Of a DNA stretch of 64,000 bases, positions 10,322 to 22,029 are shown piece by piece. This stretch comes from Capillidium heterosporum (lineage: Eukaryota; Entomophthoromycota; Entomophthoromycetes; Entomophthorales; Capillidiaceae): assembly GCA_016630905.1 (NCBI GenBank), contig WBMQ01000002.1, positions 2,480,001-2,544,000 on the forward strand, in the 5' to 3' direction. The notes beneath the pieces were generated by a model that saw only the letters and a list, made by a program, of their open reading frames with translations, had not been told where the DNA came from and did not search any database. The position numbers and the translations under genes are program-made. How positions within the stretch are numbered: the stretch's first letter is position 1; every line of letters starts with the position of its first letter.

Positions 10322-11665
10322 TCTTCCTTTCAAATGGTAGGTTATCTAAACTTTGATTCTATCATATTAAAGTTATGCTAAATATAGAAACTTAACTTAA
10401 TTGAGATATATTTGGAGTAGAGATTATCAAATTAAAGTTATATTGGTTTTTTGTTGGTGTGACTATGTATTGTTAGATAAATATCAATTGATATTGTATA
10501 CGTATTTTTTTAAATATATTATATCCATTTTTATAAGCCATAGAGTTATATACGAAAGATAAACTTTGTATTATACAAACATGTCTTAAAAACAGTACAT
10601 ATAGCATTAATATATTTAAATAATATATAAATACTTCTGTAAAAAGTATACGATAGAGCTCAAATTTCAAGTACCTACTTGTCGATTTTAATTTGTATTA
10701 AAAATAAATTACTGGAAGTATCAACTTTTATTAAAATTGCGTAAATCTTTACTGGATACTAATTTTATTTGAAAATGGATTCGTTTGCACATATAGGCGA
10801 GAAATAGCAATACGTTTGAAATTTGAAAATATTAGGAATTAGTACATTTCCATATAGTATACCTGACTATTTGTAAATTCACCCAAAATAAGTGTTTCCA
10901 TATAATACTAAAAGCTCCGTAAAACATTAGAGCTTCATCAAAAGATTTTACTTGGTATACTTCCATATTAACATGATTTATATTACTCAAAGTAGTAGAG
11001 ATATTATATTAATTTTGTTGTGTAGAAGAAATAGTGTTGACTTATTTAATTAAACTTCACACCTACAGGTATATTTGATATCCACTTGTATCCATATCAA
11101 AACTTTAAACTATCCGATCCAATAGGATCTCGATGGTTTCAAAGAAGATCCAAAATCAATGGTCAGCTTTCTCAACTATTTGTTACAAATTCTCCACAAC
11201 CCTGACCCGTCTCAAAAATCAAAAAGCATCAACCCCGTATGACCCTTAATCCAACTTTAGTATGTAGAAAAGATATAATGGTATCTCCTTAACACGTTTA
11301 AAGGAAGTTATCAACCTTGAAGTGCTATATTAATACACAGCTTACAGCTTTGACTGCTTTTTCTAAACTAAAGTTGTAAATAATAATGATAACCGCGCTG
11401 ACAGTACCTCAGATAACGACTTTTACGAATCTTAAATCAAAAGCTTCAAGGAAAGCGACTAAGGAATTAGATAATCAAAAGGACTTGGGCTTCTATGGGT
11501 TTAATACACATTATGTAAAGAAAGGTAGCTTTTAAATATTTTATATTTAAATTCTTAACAGTTTGTGGATACCTTTATTTTTGAATAGGAGCTGATGAAT
11601 TCAAACAGAAGAATATCAAGAAAGTCACAACCAGAGTAAACTGGCTCATCACTATTAAATCAAAA
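10322..11665. other. AT-rich start of the palindrome spacer
   Basis: Single-copy sequence just inside the left arm. It contains only a weak hydrophobic ORF at 10473-10670 on the minus strand. The first 23 bases (10322-10344) are also found after the third gene copy (26102-26124) but not in the right arm. Confidence 0.5.
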
Positions 11666-12176
11666 GTGTTCCTATACCAACTAGCTATTGTCAATTTACC
11701 ATTTAGAGTCAAACAGCCTTTCCTCATCCCTTATCAAAAATGGTTGACGACCCAGTCGATAACAAGGCCCTTCCAAGTCAAGTACAACCACAGTCGACAA
11801 CTGATATCAGCCTTAAAGTATTTGGATGACTTCAACCTCAACATAACTATAGGAAACTTATATTTGAAACCGCAAAGCACCAGGTTAAACTTCAAGCTAG
11901 TTTTACTTTACCACAACAAACGTGAGATAAATTACAGTTGGCAATCTAGTGGGCTAAAGGTGCCTGAATGGCTCCCAAAGCTGTTCATTTATAAGCGGTT
12001 GGAGACTTCAGAGATTCTTCTGGAGCTTGGGACAATCTTGTATCAAATTGCCTATCAGACTATGGTAGGAATCGATAAGCTTATCAACAAGCCATTCCGA
12101 CTGAACCAGTTAAAGCCTCCCAACCGTATCCCCATTCCCAATCCCCCACATTCTACCCACCAACTTTTACTTTATA
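11666..12176 (+). other. Possible upstream exons of the Sel1 gene
   Basis: An open frame runs 11666-12283, and an ATG in good context at 11741 opens a short Gln/Pro/Asp-rich reading (MVDDPVDNKALPSQ). Pro/Ser/Gln-rich peptides continue in more than one frame up to 12180, as is usual for disordered N-termini of Skt5-like proteins. I could not find one splice model that joins them to the Sel1 frame, so the true start of the Sel1 protein remains open. Confidence 0.3.
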
Positions 12177-15100
12177 ATGCGCAAGTGCCTCTCCAACAAC
12201 TATCCCGCCAAGTTCACTATCGAATTTATACTGATGATAATGCTGAACCGGGGATACTTCAACCAGTTCAAAGCCTCTCTTAAACCCAACACTGCTGATC
12301 CTTCCAACATATCTATCAAGCCAGAGTCCTTTACCGCCTCTGAGATTAACGATTTCTACCACCGGGATACCATCCAAGGTCAACTTCTTCTTGGTAATTG
12401 CTACTACGAAGGTATTGGTGTACCGGTGAATCGAGATCTAGCAGCTGAGTTCTACGAATCGGCAGCGCATAAAGGTTCTGCTGAAGCTCAGTATAAGCTA
12501 GGTATGTGCTACAAGTATGGCCATGGTAAACCGATCGACTACCTTCTTGCTGCTCACTGGTTTGAGAGGGCTGCTGAGAGTGGCACTGGACCTGCTCTAT
12601 GCGCTCTCGGGCACTGTTATGAGTATGGATACGGAAAAATTCAGGACTTTGAGACTGCTTTCCACTGGTACATCAAAGCAGCCAACCAAGGGGACACTAC
12701 TGCCCAGTATTACCTGGGGTTCTTTTTTTACAATGGACAGGGAGTGAGGCAAAACTACGAATATGCATTGGCCTGGTACAAGCGAGCTGCCGACCAAGGG
12801 CACTCTGGAGCTCAGAACCGACTTGGAGATTGTTACTACTTCGGTTTAGGCGTCAAGAGAAACTGGGAGAAGGCCATGTTCTGGTACGAAAAGGCGAGCC
12901 AACAAGGTGACGCTGCCTCCAGTTACTCTTTGGGCTTGGGAGACGATAGCCAGAACAACAGCGAGGACTACGGTAAGGTATTCAATTTCTTCAAGACGGC
13001 TGCCGAGCGTGGAGTAATAACGAGCCAAGCTAATTTAGCCGATTGTTACTACGTCGGCCTTGGTACTACTCAGAACTACATTGAAGCCGTCTTTTGGTAC
13101 GAAAAAGCTGCTAAGCGTAATCATGCCCACTCCCAATACGCACTTGGGTTATGCTACGAGTCTGGAAAGGGCGTCCGTAAGGAGAATGAACGTGCATTCA
13201 ACTGGAGCACTAACCTCAACGACCGTAAGGCACTAAATGACTTCATCAACAGCTCCAAGGCCGCCCCCTCGTTGAATCTTAAGGCTGCCATTGGCCCGTT
13301 CAACAACCTGGATAGCAGCACCGCTATCTACTGGTTCGAGAAAGCAGCAGAGCAAGGACACTCGGGAGCTCAATCTAAGCTTGGCGATTGCTACCTCTAC
13401 GGCCTTGGCTGCAAGCCAGATGTGAAGCGAGCCTTTGTCTGGTATAAGAAGGCATCTAACCAGCGTAATTCGATGGCTCAGTACAAGCTTGGTAACTGCT
13501 ACTTCAACGGAGTCGGGGTCAAGGTTGACCTGGAGAAGGCGGTACACTTCTACCGCAAAGCAGCTGATCAAGGTTCAGCCTCGGCCCGTAACAAGCTTGG
13601 TGACTGCTACTGCCACGGTAAAGGTGTCAAGCAATCTTACGAAAAGGCGCTAAACTGGTATGCCAAGGCAGCTGAACAGGGCAACTGCGAGTCCCAGACC
13701 AGCCTCGGCTACTGCTTTTACAACGGGTACGGCTGCAAGCAAAACTACAAGGAGGCTGTTGAGTGGTTCGAAAAAGCTGCTTTACTCCGCGATGCAGCGG
13801 CCCAGAACAAGCTCGGTGACTGTTACTATTTCGGTTTAGGCGTTCAACAGAGTTATCAGGAAGCCACCTTATGGTATGAGAAAGCAGCGCTGCAAGGCTA
13901 CGCCACTGCACAGTACAACCTAGGGTACTCGTACTACAACGGGCGTGGCGTCGACAAAGACTGGGAAGTTGCTGTAGAATGGTATGAGAAAGCCGCTGAA
14001 CAGAACCACACGGCTGCCCAGAAAAATTTAGGCGCCTGCTGTGAGGTGGGACGTGGTACTGCCAAGGACCCAACCATGGCTTTATACTGGTACGCCCAGG
14101 CCGCCGAACTTAAATCGGCCGATGCCATATATCACGTGGGTAGGTGCTTCGAGAACGGGATTGGTACGCCATCAGACATCAACCGAGCCTTCACTTACTA
14201 CAAGCTGGCCGCTGAGCAGCAACACGGTGAGGCCATGACCAACCTAGGTAGGTTTTACGAAAAGGGGTTGGGCACGCCCAAGAAACTCCCTGACAAGGCA
14301 GTTTCACTGTACAAAAAGGCTGCTGAGCAAGGAATAGCTGAAGCCCAGTCGTCGTTGGGAGCTTGCTACTACTATGGTAACGGTAGTCAAATTGGATTAC
14401 AACAAAGCGTTGACCTTCTTGAACCGAGCAGCCGGTCAGAACTTTGCCATGGCCCAATATTACTTGGGAATCACCTGTTTAGAAGGTCTAGCAATCCGCA
14501 AAGACCTCTTCAAAGCCTTCGCCTGGTTCGAAATCGCAGCTAACCAAGGATGTCCCGAAGCACAAACCGAACTAGGACACTGCTTCCTCAACGGCAAAGG
14601 TACGTCTCGCGATCCCTCCATGGCAGTCCGATGGTACCTTAGAGCGTCGCAAGCTAACTACGCCGAAGCTCAGAACCATTTAGGTACCTGCTACTATCTA
14701 GGTCGTGGCGTACCCCAAAGTTACCAAGTTGCTATGGAATGGTACCGTAAAGCGGCCCAACAACTGCATACGGTAGCTCTTAACAAGCTTGGCGACTGCT
14801 ACTGCTTCGGCCTAGGTACCGATCAAGATCTACAGCAGGCCATAAGCTGGTACCGTAAGGCGGCCGACCAGCAGTTCTGTGAGGCCGAATACAACCTTGG
14901 CTACTGCTACTACATTCTCAAGCAGTATGAATCAGCTGTCGAGTGGTTTGAAAAAGCTGGCACAAAAGGCCACCCCACCGCCCAGAACTACATGGGCTTA
15001 AGTTACGAGAACCAACACGGCGTGCCCAAAAAAGACTACGAGAAGGCCGTATATTGGTACCGCAAGGCTGCTGAACAAGGGTACCCCGACTCTCAGAACT

Positions 15101-15654
15101 CGCTGGGGTACTGCTACTACTACGGTCTAGGCTTACGTCAAGACTTCCAGAAGGCAGTAAGTTGGTATGAAAAGTCAGCTAAGCAGAACTACGCCGAAGC
15201 TCAAACCAACTTGGGCACCTGCTACTACCTTGGATGTGGTATTGAGCACAACTACCGTAAAGCTATGGCCTGGTTCGAACGCGGTGCTGAGCAGGGTAAC
15301 GCTGAGGCTCAGACAAACTTGGGAACCTGCTACTTCTTCGGACATGGTACCAGTCAGGATTACGACAAGGCAGCCAAGTGGTACGGTAAGGCCGCTGAGC
15401 TGGGTAATATGAATGGGCAGACTAGTTTAGGTATATGTTATTACAACGGACTAGGGATCCAACAGGATTACAAATTGGCCGTACATTGGTATACGAAAGC
15501 AGCCGAACAGGGCTCGGCTGATGCTATGCATCGACTTGGCGAATGTTTTAATGATGGTAAGGGGTGCGATATGGATCCCGATCTGGCTAATTACTGGTTC
15601 AACAAGGCACAGGAGAATGGAGGTGCCGATCCTAAGAAGTGTAGTGTTATGTAA
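12177..15654 (+). CDS. Long Sel1-repeat protein with C-terminal CaaX box, Skt5/Chs4-like; one frameshift
   Basis: About 1,150 residues made almost wholly of some 29-30 Sel1-like repeats of ~36 residues (pattern A..LG.CYY.G.GV..DY.KA..WY.KAA.QG). Sel1 repeats are alpha-solenoid scaffolds. In yeast, Skt5/Chs4 combines them with a C-terminal CaaX box and activates chitin synthase III at the membrane. This protein ends DPKKCSVM; CSVM fits a CaaX prenylation signal and Met favours farnesylation. It has far more repeats than yeast Skt5. The frame breaks at about 14381-14392: the frame open from 12177 runs on to 14543, but the repeat continues in the frame starting at 14374 (..YYGNG then VKLDYNKAL). 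One extra base explains this. The N-terminus is unresolved. It lies in the single-copy centre of the palindrome. The scaffold assignment is firm; the chitin-synthase link is inference. Confidence 0.8.
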
Positions 15655-16383
15655 TGTGGTAGGCTGGACCGACTAATTAGAGGGAATATATATTGTATGG
15701 ATATATGTAATTAAATTTAATGTATATATAGCTTTTGTACTTTGTTTAATCTTCTGAATGTTCAATGGACAAATAGATATAAGGACGGAAACCTAAAAGC
15801 ACTATAACTTGAGATTTGGATTTATAGTAGAATGTTATAGATAGTAACACGATCTAATATGTACATTCAAAAAGATTTTAACTTTGAAACTATTTCAGTT
15901 CTTTAAATATAGTTGGATTGTTTAAACAATGGTTTACATTTCAATCTAAGGAGCCTTTCTAAAAATTGAAATAGTAAGGTTTTAGACTTCTAATTTATAG
16001 TTTAATTTCTTAAAGTTCAACTTAATAGGTGTTACAATTATAATTTGAAAAACTTCAACAAAGATTAATATAGTGTAAAGGCTGAGGACAATTTCTGATA
16101 TATTGAGGGTGATGGCTCTATTTTTTCTTACCCCATGTATATCATTCACTTTACAAAGCTTAATACAGCTTATCATAAGCAATATATCGTATAGTTTAAC
16201 AGAGCAAATCTGAGTTTCCATTTAAATAACCTGTTCAAAATCAAATCAATATTCGTCTCGCTAATATAGGTAGAACATTTTGTCTGTTCTATTCTGTTAA
16301 TTATATACAAGCTAGTTCAATTGGTTATCTAAAGAAACTGGAGCTAAATTTTAATCCAGTAACTTGCTAACCGAAACTAGAAG
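15655..16383. other. AT-rich end of the palindrome spacer
   Basis: Downstream of the Sel1 stop codon. It holds a weak, hydrophobic 79-codon ORF on the minus strand (15982-16221) that I do not support as a gene. Confidence 0.45.
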
Positions 16384-16384
16384 T

Positions 16385-16692
16385 TAACCTAATTAGGTAT
16401 TCAACATCATGTAGTTTAATGGTTTCTTGATAATACTTTTCCAAATCAGTTTGCTGCCGTTGCATGTTCAAGTATTAGTCCCACATAGCACCTCACTGAC
16501 TAGTTCTGCAGTCAGCTAAAGCTTTGTTGAATTCCAACAGTTGTGCGACAACTACTCAAGTTAGCCTAATAGCGAATACAAAGGAACCGGTCTATAGCAA
16601 AATATTTAGAATATATGAAAAGGTATAAATACAGAGGAATGTAATACAAGGATAAGTATCAGCTAAGCATTAGAAACTAAACACATCACAAA
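16385..16692 (+). promoter_or_regulatory. Promoter region of the right-arm 333-aa gene
   Basis: Mirror of 10013-10320. TATAAATA at 16624-16631, and the reverse complements of ATTAGGCTA (16562-16570) and CAACAAAGCTTTAGC (16515-16529). One base differs from the left arm (16456). Confidence 0.55.
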
Positions 16693-17694
16693 ATGCATTT
16701 CAAATCCACCATCATCTCACTAGTCGCCATCAGTGCCATCCTAGCCACCCCAATCCCTGAGGGTGTTGACCTGGCTTCTTTGTTGAGCAATCTTCCAGTA
16801 GTCGGAAACACCCAGACCAAACCAGTTGCAGAAACCGTACCCCAGCTACCAAAGGAGGAAGTAGTACCTGCACCTGTCGCCAAGGAGGTGGCTGCCCAAA
16901 AGCTTGTAGCCGATCAAGCAGGTCAACAACTCATCTCAGCCGCTGCTGATAAAGGCGACAACGACGAGTACAAGAATGGTAAGAAGCATGACCACCACGG
17001 CCACGGGTACAAGCCACATGGTAAGGACCATGAAAAATACGGCGACAAGCACGAACATGGTTACAAGCCACACGGTAAGGACCATGGCAAGTACGATAAC
17101 GACCATAACGACCATGACAACCATCACGGTAACAAATATGATAATGACCACGACCATAAAGGCTACCCCACTCGTGGTAAAGATCATGCCAAGTACGATA
17201 ATGATCACGATCATAAAGGCTATCCTACCCACAGTAAAGACCACGACAAATATGACGACCAGCATCACGGTAAAGGTCCTAAGTACGGTGATGAGCACGA
17301 ACATGACTATAAGCCACATGGTAAGGATCATGGCAAGTACGATAACGACCATGGCAATAACCATGGTAAAAAGTACGATAATGACAACGACCATAAAGGC
17401 TATCCTACTCATGGTAAAGACCACGACAAATATGATGACCAGCATCACGGTAAAGGTCCTAAATACGGCAATGAGCATAACAAGGGCTACCCTGCCCACG
17501 GAAAGGATCACGCCAAGTATGATAATGACCATGACCACAAAGGCTATCCTACTCACAGTAAAGATCACGATAAATATGACGACCAGCACCACGGTAAAGG
17601 TCCTAAATACGGTGGTGAACATAACAAAGGTTACCCTACTCACGGAAAGGAGCACACCAAGTACGATGATAATCATGGCGAACCAAGATACTAA
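16693..17694 (+). CDS. Secreted His-rich repeat protein, 333 aa (right-arm copy)
   Basis: Same protein as the left-arm gene, with a signal peptide, a shared head and His/Asp/Lys/Gly/Tyr repeats of the KGYPTHGKDH.KYD type; one residue differs (EHNKG here). The third copy at 25 kb also has His at this site, so this arm keeps the older state. It is transcribed away from the palindrome centre, as is the left copy, so the two are divergent around the Sel1 gene. Confidence 0.85.
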   Translation: MHFKSTIISLVAISAILATPIPEGVDLASLLSNLPVVGNTQTKPVAETVPQLPKEEVVPAPVAKEVAAQKLVADQAGQQLISAAADKGDNDEYKNGKKHDHHGHGYKPHGKDHEKYGDKHEHGYKPHGKDHGKYDNDHNDHDNHHGNKYDNDHDHKGYPTRGKDHAKYDNDHDHKGYPTHSKDHDKYDDQHHGKGPKYGDEHEHDYKPHGKDHGKYDNDHGNNHGKKYDNDNDHKGYPTHGKDHDKYDDQHHGKGPKYGNEHNKGYPAHGKDHAKYDNDHDHKGYPTHSKDHDKYDDQHHGKGPKYGGEHNKGYPTHGKEHTKYDDNHGEPRY

Positions 17695-19719
17695 GAAATG
17701 GATATTTACTTTACAAAATTCATATCGGCATACTAATAAATATTTGCATTTACATTTTGAATTTAACTTTCAGATAGGCAATTAACTAAAATTTATCAAA
17801 TACTTTTACTTACAATATATCTTTCAGGAAAGTCAAATAGCTTCATATTACTAGACGACATCGCTGTATTTAAAAATTATATATTTGACTTTAAGCTCGA
17901 TATCTAGTCCATTAATATCGACTACTTTTAGCAGTAAAGCCTATAGTTAAGATGGTATGCTTTCCAAATTTAGCAAGTCGTTAGTGTAATGCTAGTTTCT
18001 CAGAATTGACTTAAAACTTGATGGAAGGTAAGCCCCAACAACGAAGCCATTCAATTGTTATTTCAATAAACCTTTGGTGAGGAGGTTGGTTTGTATAGAT
18101 TCCAAAACTACATTGTATCCTACTCCATATTCAAAAGGTATCTCAGGGATGTAGTAAAAGCTTTTATTGGTCATCCATCGCCCCATCGTTACAATTAGAG
18201 GTAATAATCGATGAAGCTGTAGCTACCAAGTTGAAAGTTAATGTAGATGTCCAAATCAACTGCTATCGAATAGTTTGCAACCGTAGTCAACTTGGCCATG
18301 GTATTAAAATGAAATTTCAATTACTTACCTATTGTTTTTAGCCCTAAATTTACATAGGCCATTCATATCTTTATCCTGCATACATAAATTTATTTTTCAA
18401 ATGTTAAAGTTACTGTAAGGTAGTATCAAGCATAAAAAACTTATGAAAATACAATCCATAAAAACTATACTAACTTCAAGTCAGAAGCTTGGCCAGCAGC
18501 ACAATAAAGCTACTTCTAACTTGCATATCTGTTATTCATCAATAATGGTGCAACTGGACTATGAATAAGCTGTCAAATAGTACGGTAAGCCGGCTGAATT
18601 GGGCACCTGAATGGGTAAACTGGTTTGGGCATCTGGTACTATAGAGGATTGGGGGTTCAACGGGGCTATAAGCTAGAGGTCGATTGGTATATTTAAGATA
18701 TATGATAAAATTCTGATTGGCACTTTGCAGTGATCTGGTAAACAGTTCAATTAGGAAAAAAAGTAAAATGTGGATTCTGATTTGAAAAGTGAAGCTCAGC
18801 CTGACTTAAAAGAATGATGATGCCGATATAATGGAATGGAGTGGCATATAATACAGCGTAGTGTGCTAAATCGAAAATCAGAAAGTTTATAGTGGATAAT
18901 ATCAGTAAATTTAGATTTTATATAAAATATATGCGATTTCAAAATTTTTGTCTCCTTTTGAATATCTGGTAAATAGTTAGATATAGTGATTGGATTTTAG
19001 AAGCCTAGATTTCTAGTGTTAATTTTTAGAATGATGCTGTAGGTAAAACCTAATTCGAGCTTAAAGTATTGATAGAAACTGTTTTTGAGCTATTTTGGTC
19101 TATAAGATTGAAGCTGAATTTTATAAGGGTATTAAAGCCTATATCTTTTTTGCTAGTATTCAAGAAATCTTTACTCAGTAAATAGTCTTATAAAGTATAG
19201 AATTTTTAATTTGAAATTTAATTCCTCAAATATTTGCATAAAAATGCTTTAGCCTAAATTTAAACATACCGGACTAACAGGTAGTAGGCGTATAAGGTCG
19301 AGTATTTACCTCTGATCTAAAGGTAATAGTGATTTCCATTGCGATTTATTTCAAGTTACTTGTAAAAGAAACCAATAAAGCTTATCATAGGTATTACATT
19401 AGAAGGTTTAATCAAACTGATTAATGGTGAGTTCCAATTACTATGCTCAAACTCATTAGAGTAGTTTTAGCATTTTCTTGATAAAAGAAGCTTTATTATT
19501 TATCTGCAAGCAACTCTATTAATTTTGAACAATCTAGTCCAGACATTTTTCCAAAATAAATCGTGGAGCTTGAAGTTTTTTAGCTACTAAATAACCAAAC
19601 TGGGAAGAAACCTAACCCGATACCCAACTTGATATTTACTTAACTTTCAGCAGCGTCTTTTTCAACAGAATCATCAATTTACCTCATCAAGAATAATCCT
19701 GTATAGCTGCTTTCCGTCT
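17695..19719. other. Gene-free stretch between the two right-arm genes
   Basis: Mirror of 6986-9010. AT-rich, with no ORF or RNA gene that I can support. Confidence 0.5.
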
Positions 19720-19891
19720 AGGGCTAAAGCTTTGTTGAGATATAACAGCTGTTCAAAATCTAACAAAGATAGCCTAATATTAAACTCAAGGTGGCTTCCC
19801 AATAGCAAACCATACAAAGTATAAATACAAAGGCATATACTACGAAACTAATTATAAACTAAACTTTAGAAGCTAATCAACACAAAATAGT
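19720..19891 (+). promoter_or_regulatory. Promoter of the right-arm 235-aa gene
   Basis: Mirror of the left-arm promoter. GCTAAAGCTTTGTTG occurs at 19723-19737, TAGCCTAAT at 19770-19778 and TATAAATA at 19819-19826, about 66 bp before the ATG. Confidence 0.55.
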
Positions 19892-20599
19892 ATGCATTTC
19901 AAATCCACCATCATTTCACTAGTTGCCATCAGCGCCATCCTAGCCACCCCAGTTCCTGAAGAGGTCAACTTGGCTTCGCTGCTGAGCAAATTGCCAGTTG
20001 TTGGGAAGGCTCAGGGTAAGGAAGTCGCTGAAACCGTACCCCAACTTCCAAAAGAGGAAGCAGTACCTGCACCCATTGCCCAAGAGGTAGCAGCCCAGAA
20101 GGCTATTGCCGATCAGGCCAATCAGCAGATCGCTGCAGTTGCCGCCGACAAGGACGATAAGAAAGATGATAAGAAAGACGACAAGAAGGATGATAAGAAG
20201 GACGATAAGAAAGATGACAAAAAGGACGATAAAGATGACAAGGATGACGACAAGAAGGGTAAGAAGTACAGTGGCCGTAAATACAAGAAACACAGTGGAT
20301 ATGGTGATGAGCATGAGCATGAGCATGGGTACCGCCGACATGGTAGGGATTATGACGATGATCACCACCATGGAAGGGATTACGATGACAACGACCACCA
20401 CGGCTATAAGGGACATGGCAAGGACCATGATGATTACCATGGTCACCACCATGGAGAAAAGTACGACGATAACCATAGCAAGTACGGTGATGAGCATAAT
20501 CACGGCTATGAGAAACATGGTAAGGACCATGATGATTACCATGGTCATCATCGCGGTAACAAGTATGACGATGACCACCACCACGAGCACAAGTACTAA
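19892..20599 (+). CDS. Secreted Lys/Asp- and His-rich protein, 235 aa (right-arm copy)
   Basis: Identical in translation to 6106-6813: signal peptide, head with LPVVGK and VPQLPKEE, DDKK repeats, and a His/Asp-rich tail ending HEHKY. It lies 2.2 kb downstream of the 333-aa gene in the same direction. Perfect identity of the two copies indicates very recent duplication or gene conversion. Confidence 0.85.
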   Translation: MHFKSTIISLVAISAILATPVPEEVNLASLLSKLPVVGKAQGKEVAETVPQLPKEEAVPAPIAQEVAAQKAIADQANQQIAAVAADKDDKKDDKKDDKKDDKKDDKKDDKKDDKDDKDDDKKGKKYSGRKYKKHSGYGDEHEHEHGYRRHGRDYDDDHHHGRDYDDNDHHGYKGHGKDHDDYHGHHHGEKYDDNHSKYGDEHNHGYEKHGKDHDDYHGHHRGNKYDDDHHHEHKY

Positions 20600-21159
20600 G
20601 AAGTTGATAGAGCCTTTATATTTACACATCAGCATCTAATAAATAATTTCTTCTATATTTTTAATAAATGGCCTAATTTTTAGTCACTTTTGGTATATAG
20701 CTAATTTTTCAGAGTAAATACGTAGTTTGATGCTGATTTATGATATAGTCGTATTCAAAGCTATACCACCCTATCGTAGCTTTAGAGTCCAAATCAAAAA
20801 GAAATAGTCTTAAATTATGAAAGAAATCCAACAGGCCGATATGGCATGAGCGTAAATGGCCATAAAAGTGGATCTGTAAACAATCTTCATCTATCTACGT
20901 CAGTTAGGATAGCAGGGATTCTATAAAGTAAAAATACGAATAAACTCTTAAGGATATAGCCATTATAGCCGGAATTATATTGATGCAGTCTTGTAACCAG
21001 TTTATTAATAGAAACATAGTTAAATCGGACCTGGAGCAGGGTGAGTTGAACTTTTTTAATATTTTATTGAAATTCAATACTGAAGAGGTGAATGGAAAAG
21101 TTTGAATTTCCTTCAACTTTAAACTATTGCTTTGGACTCTTGTATATACAGGTATATCT
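20600..21159. other. Non-coding part of right arm
   Basis: Mirror of 5546-6105. It contains a poly-purine-interrupted difference (20823) and another substitution at 20771. No gene supported. Confidence 0.4.
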
Positions 21160-21874
21160 ATAACCTATGTCGACTTAGCTCTCTGGTCAAGTTGTGTATC
21201 GAACATTGGACTATTTTTAAGTTTTTCATAGGCAACCTACATTTGTGCTACTACCCGGTAATATGCTTCGGCTACGTATCTCTATCTTCCACCCATCACT
21301 TTCCTGAACTTTAAATCGCCACCCATCCATCTCCCATTACCTTAATTAGCCGCGGGCTCACTTAGTTTTACTTGGGATCGATTTTCTGTTATGAGCAGTC
21401 TTTGTCCAACTTTGATTTCGGACCCTTCAATTGTCACCCTGCAGATTAATTGAGTTCTAGCTTCGGTGATGGGTTACTACAACCAGGGCACGTGTCCTCC
21501 CTTGTCATCGAAGAGAATTCACTTACATATCGCCAAGTTGTAACTTTCTCTCGAGCTACGACACATATACCAAGGTTTTTTTACAGAAAGACGGGAGTTC
21601 TTTTCAGGCTTTTGGATGACTGTTTCAAGTTCTTGGTTTGCTTGGATCGTAGATTTAAGTTTGATTAAACATTTTGAAGATTCCTAGCTGGTAGTTTTGC
21701 AGAAAGGGTTTTAAGTATTTTGTTGGCTACAAAGAAACTGCCACATCTATATTAGCCAACCCAAAACACGATTAAACATGACACGTCCTATGCCAAAGGA
21801 CTCACCAAGTTTGACCGAATCCACTTGACTGGAAGTCCGAGTTGGTGGCCAGATACTCGGTGAAGTCGATCAAC
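21160..21874 (-). repeat. Dispersed repeat family A, copy 2
   Basis: Inverted partner of copy 1, ending exactly at the outer palindrome edge. Six of the arm substitutions fall in this copy (21280, 21349, 21388, 21430, 21581, 21764). Confidence 0.75.
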
Positions 21875-22029
21875 AAATAATCTATATGATTGATACTTTA
21901 GAATCTAAATAAATTCTTATTAAATAAAAATACTTTGGATTTTATATTTAAAAAAGAATAAAGTGTATAAACTATATCTTTTTAATTTGGACTTTAACTC
22001 ATTAACTACAACTGTAAAATTCAGAGGTG

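Larger units (their letters stand above)
16384..21875 (-). repeat. Right arm of the 5.49-kb inverted repeat
   Basis: Exact reverse-complement partner of 4830-10321 with about ten substitutions and no indel seen. Complementarity ends at 16384 (inner) and 21875 (outer). At the two inner substitutions (partners of 9229 and 10249), this arm agrees with the third copy near 25 kb, so the left arm carries the derived bases there. Confidence 0.95.

Noticed and set aside
12597-14457. Minus-strand and off-frame ORFs within the Sel1 gene
   Set aside because: Shadows of a G+C-rich repetitive coding region; no independent domain.
15982-16221. 79-codon minus-strand ORF, hydrophobic
   Set aside because: Composition follows the AT-rich background; no homologous feature or promoter recognised.
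4830-21875. Palindrome as a CRISPR, plasmid or organelle inverted repeat
   Set aside because: Genes are nuclear-type with TATA boxes and secretion signals; there are no spacer-repeat units, rRNA or organelle genes.
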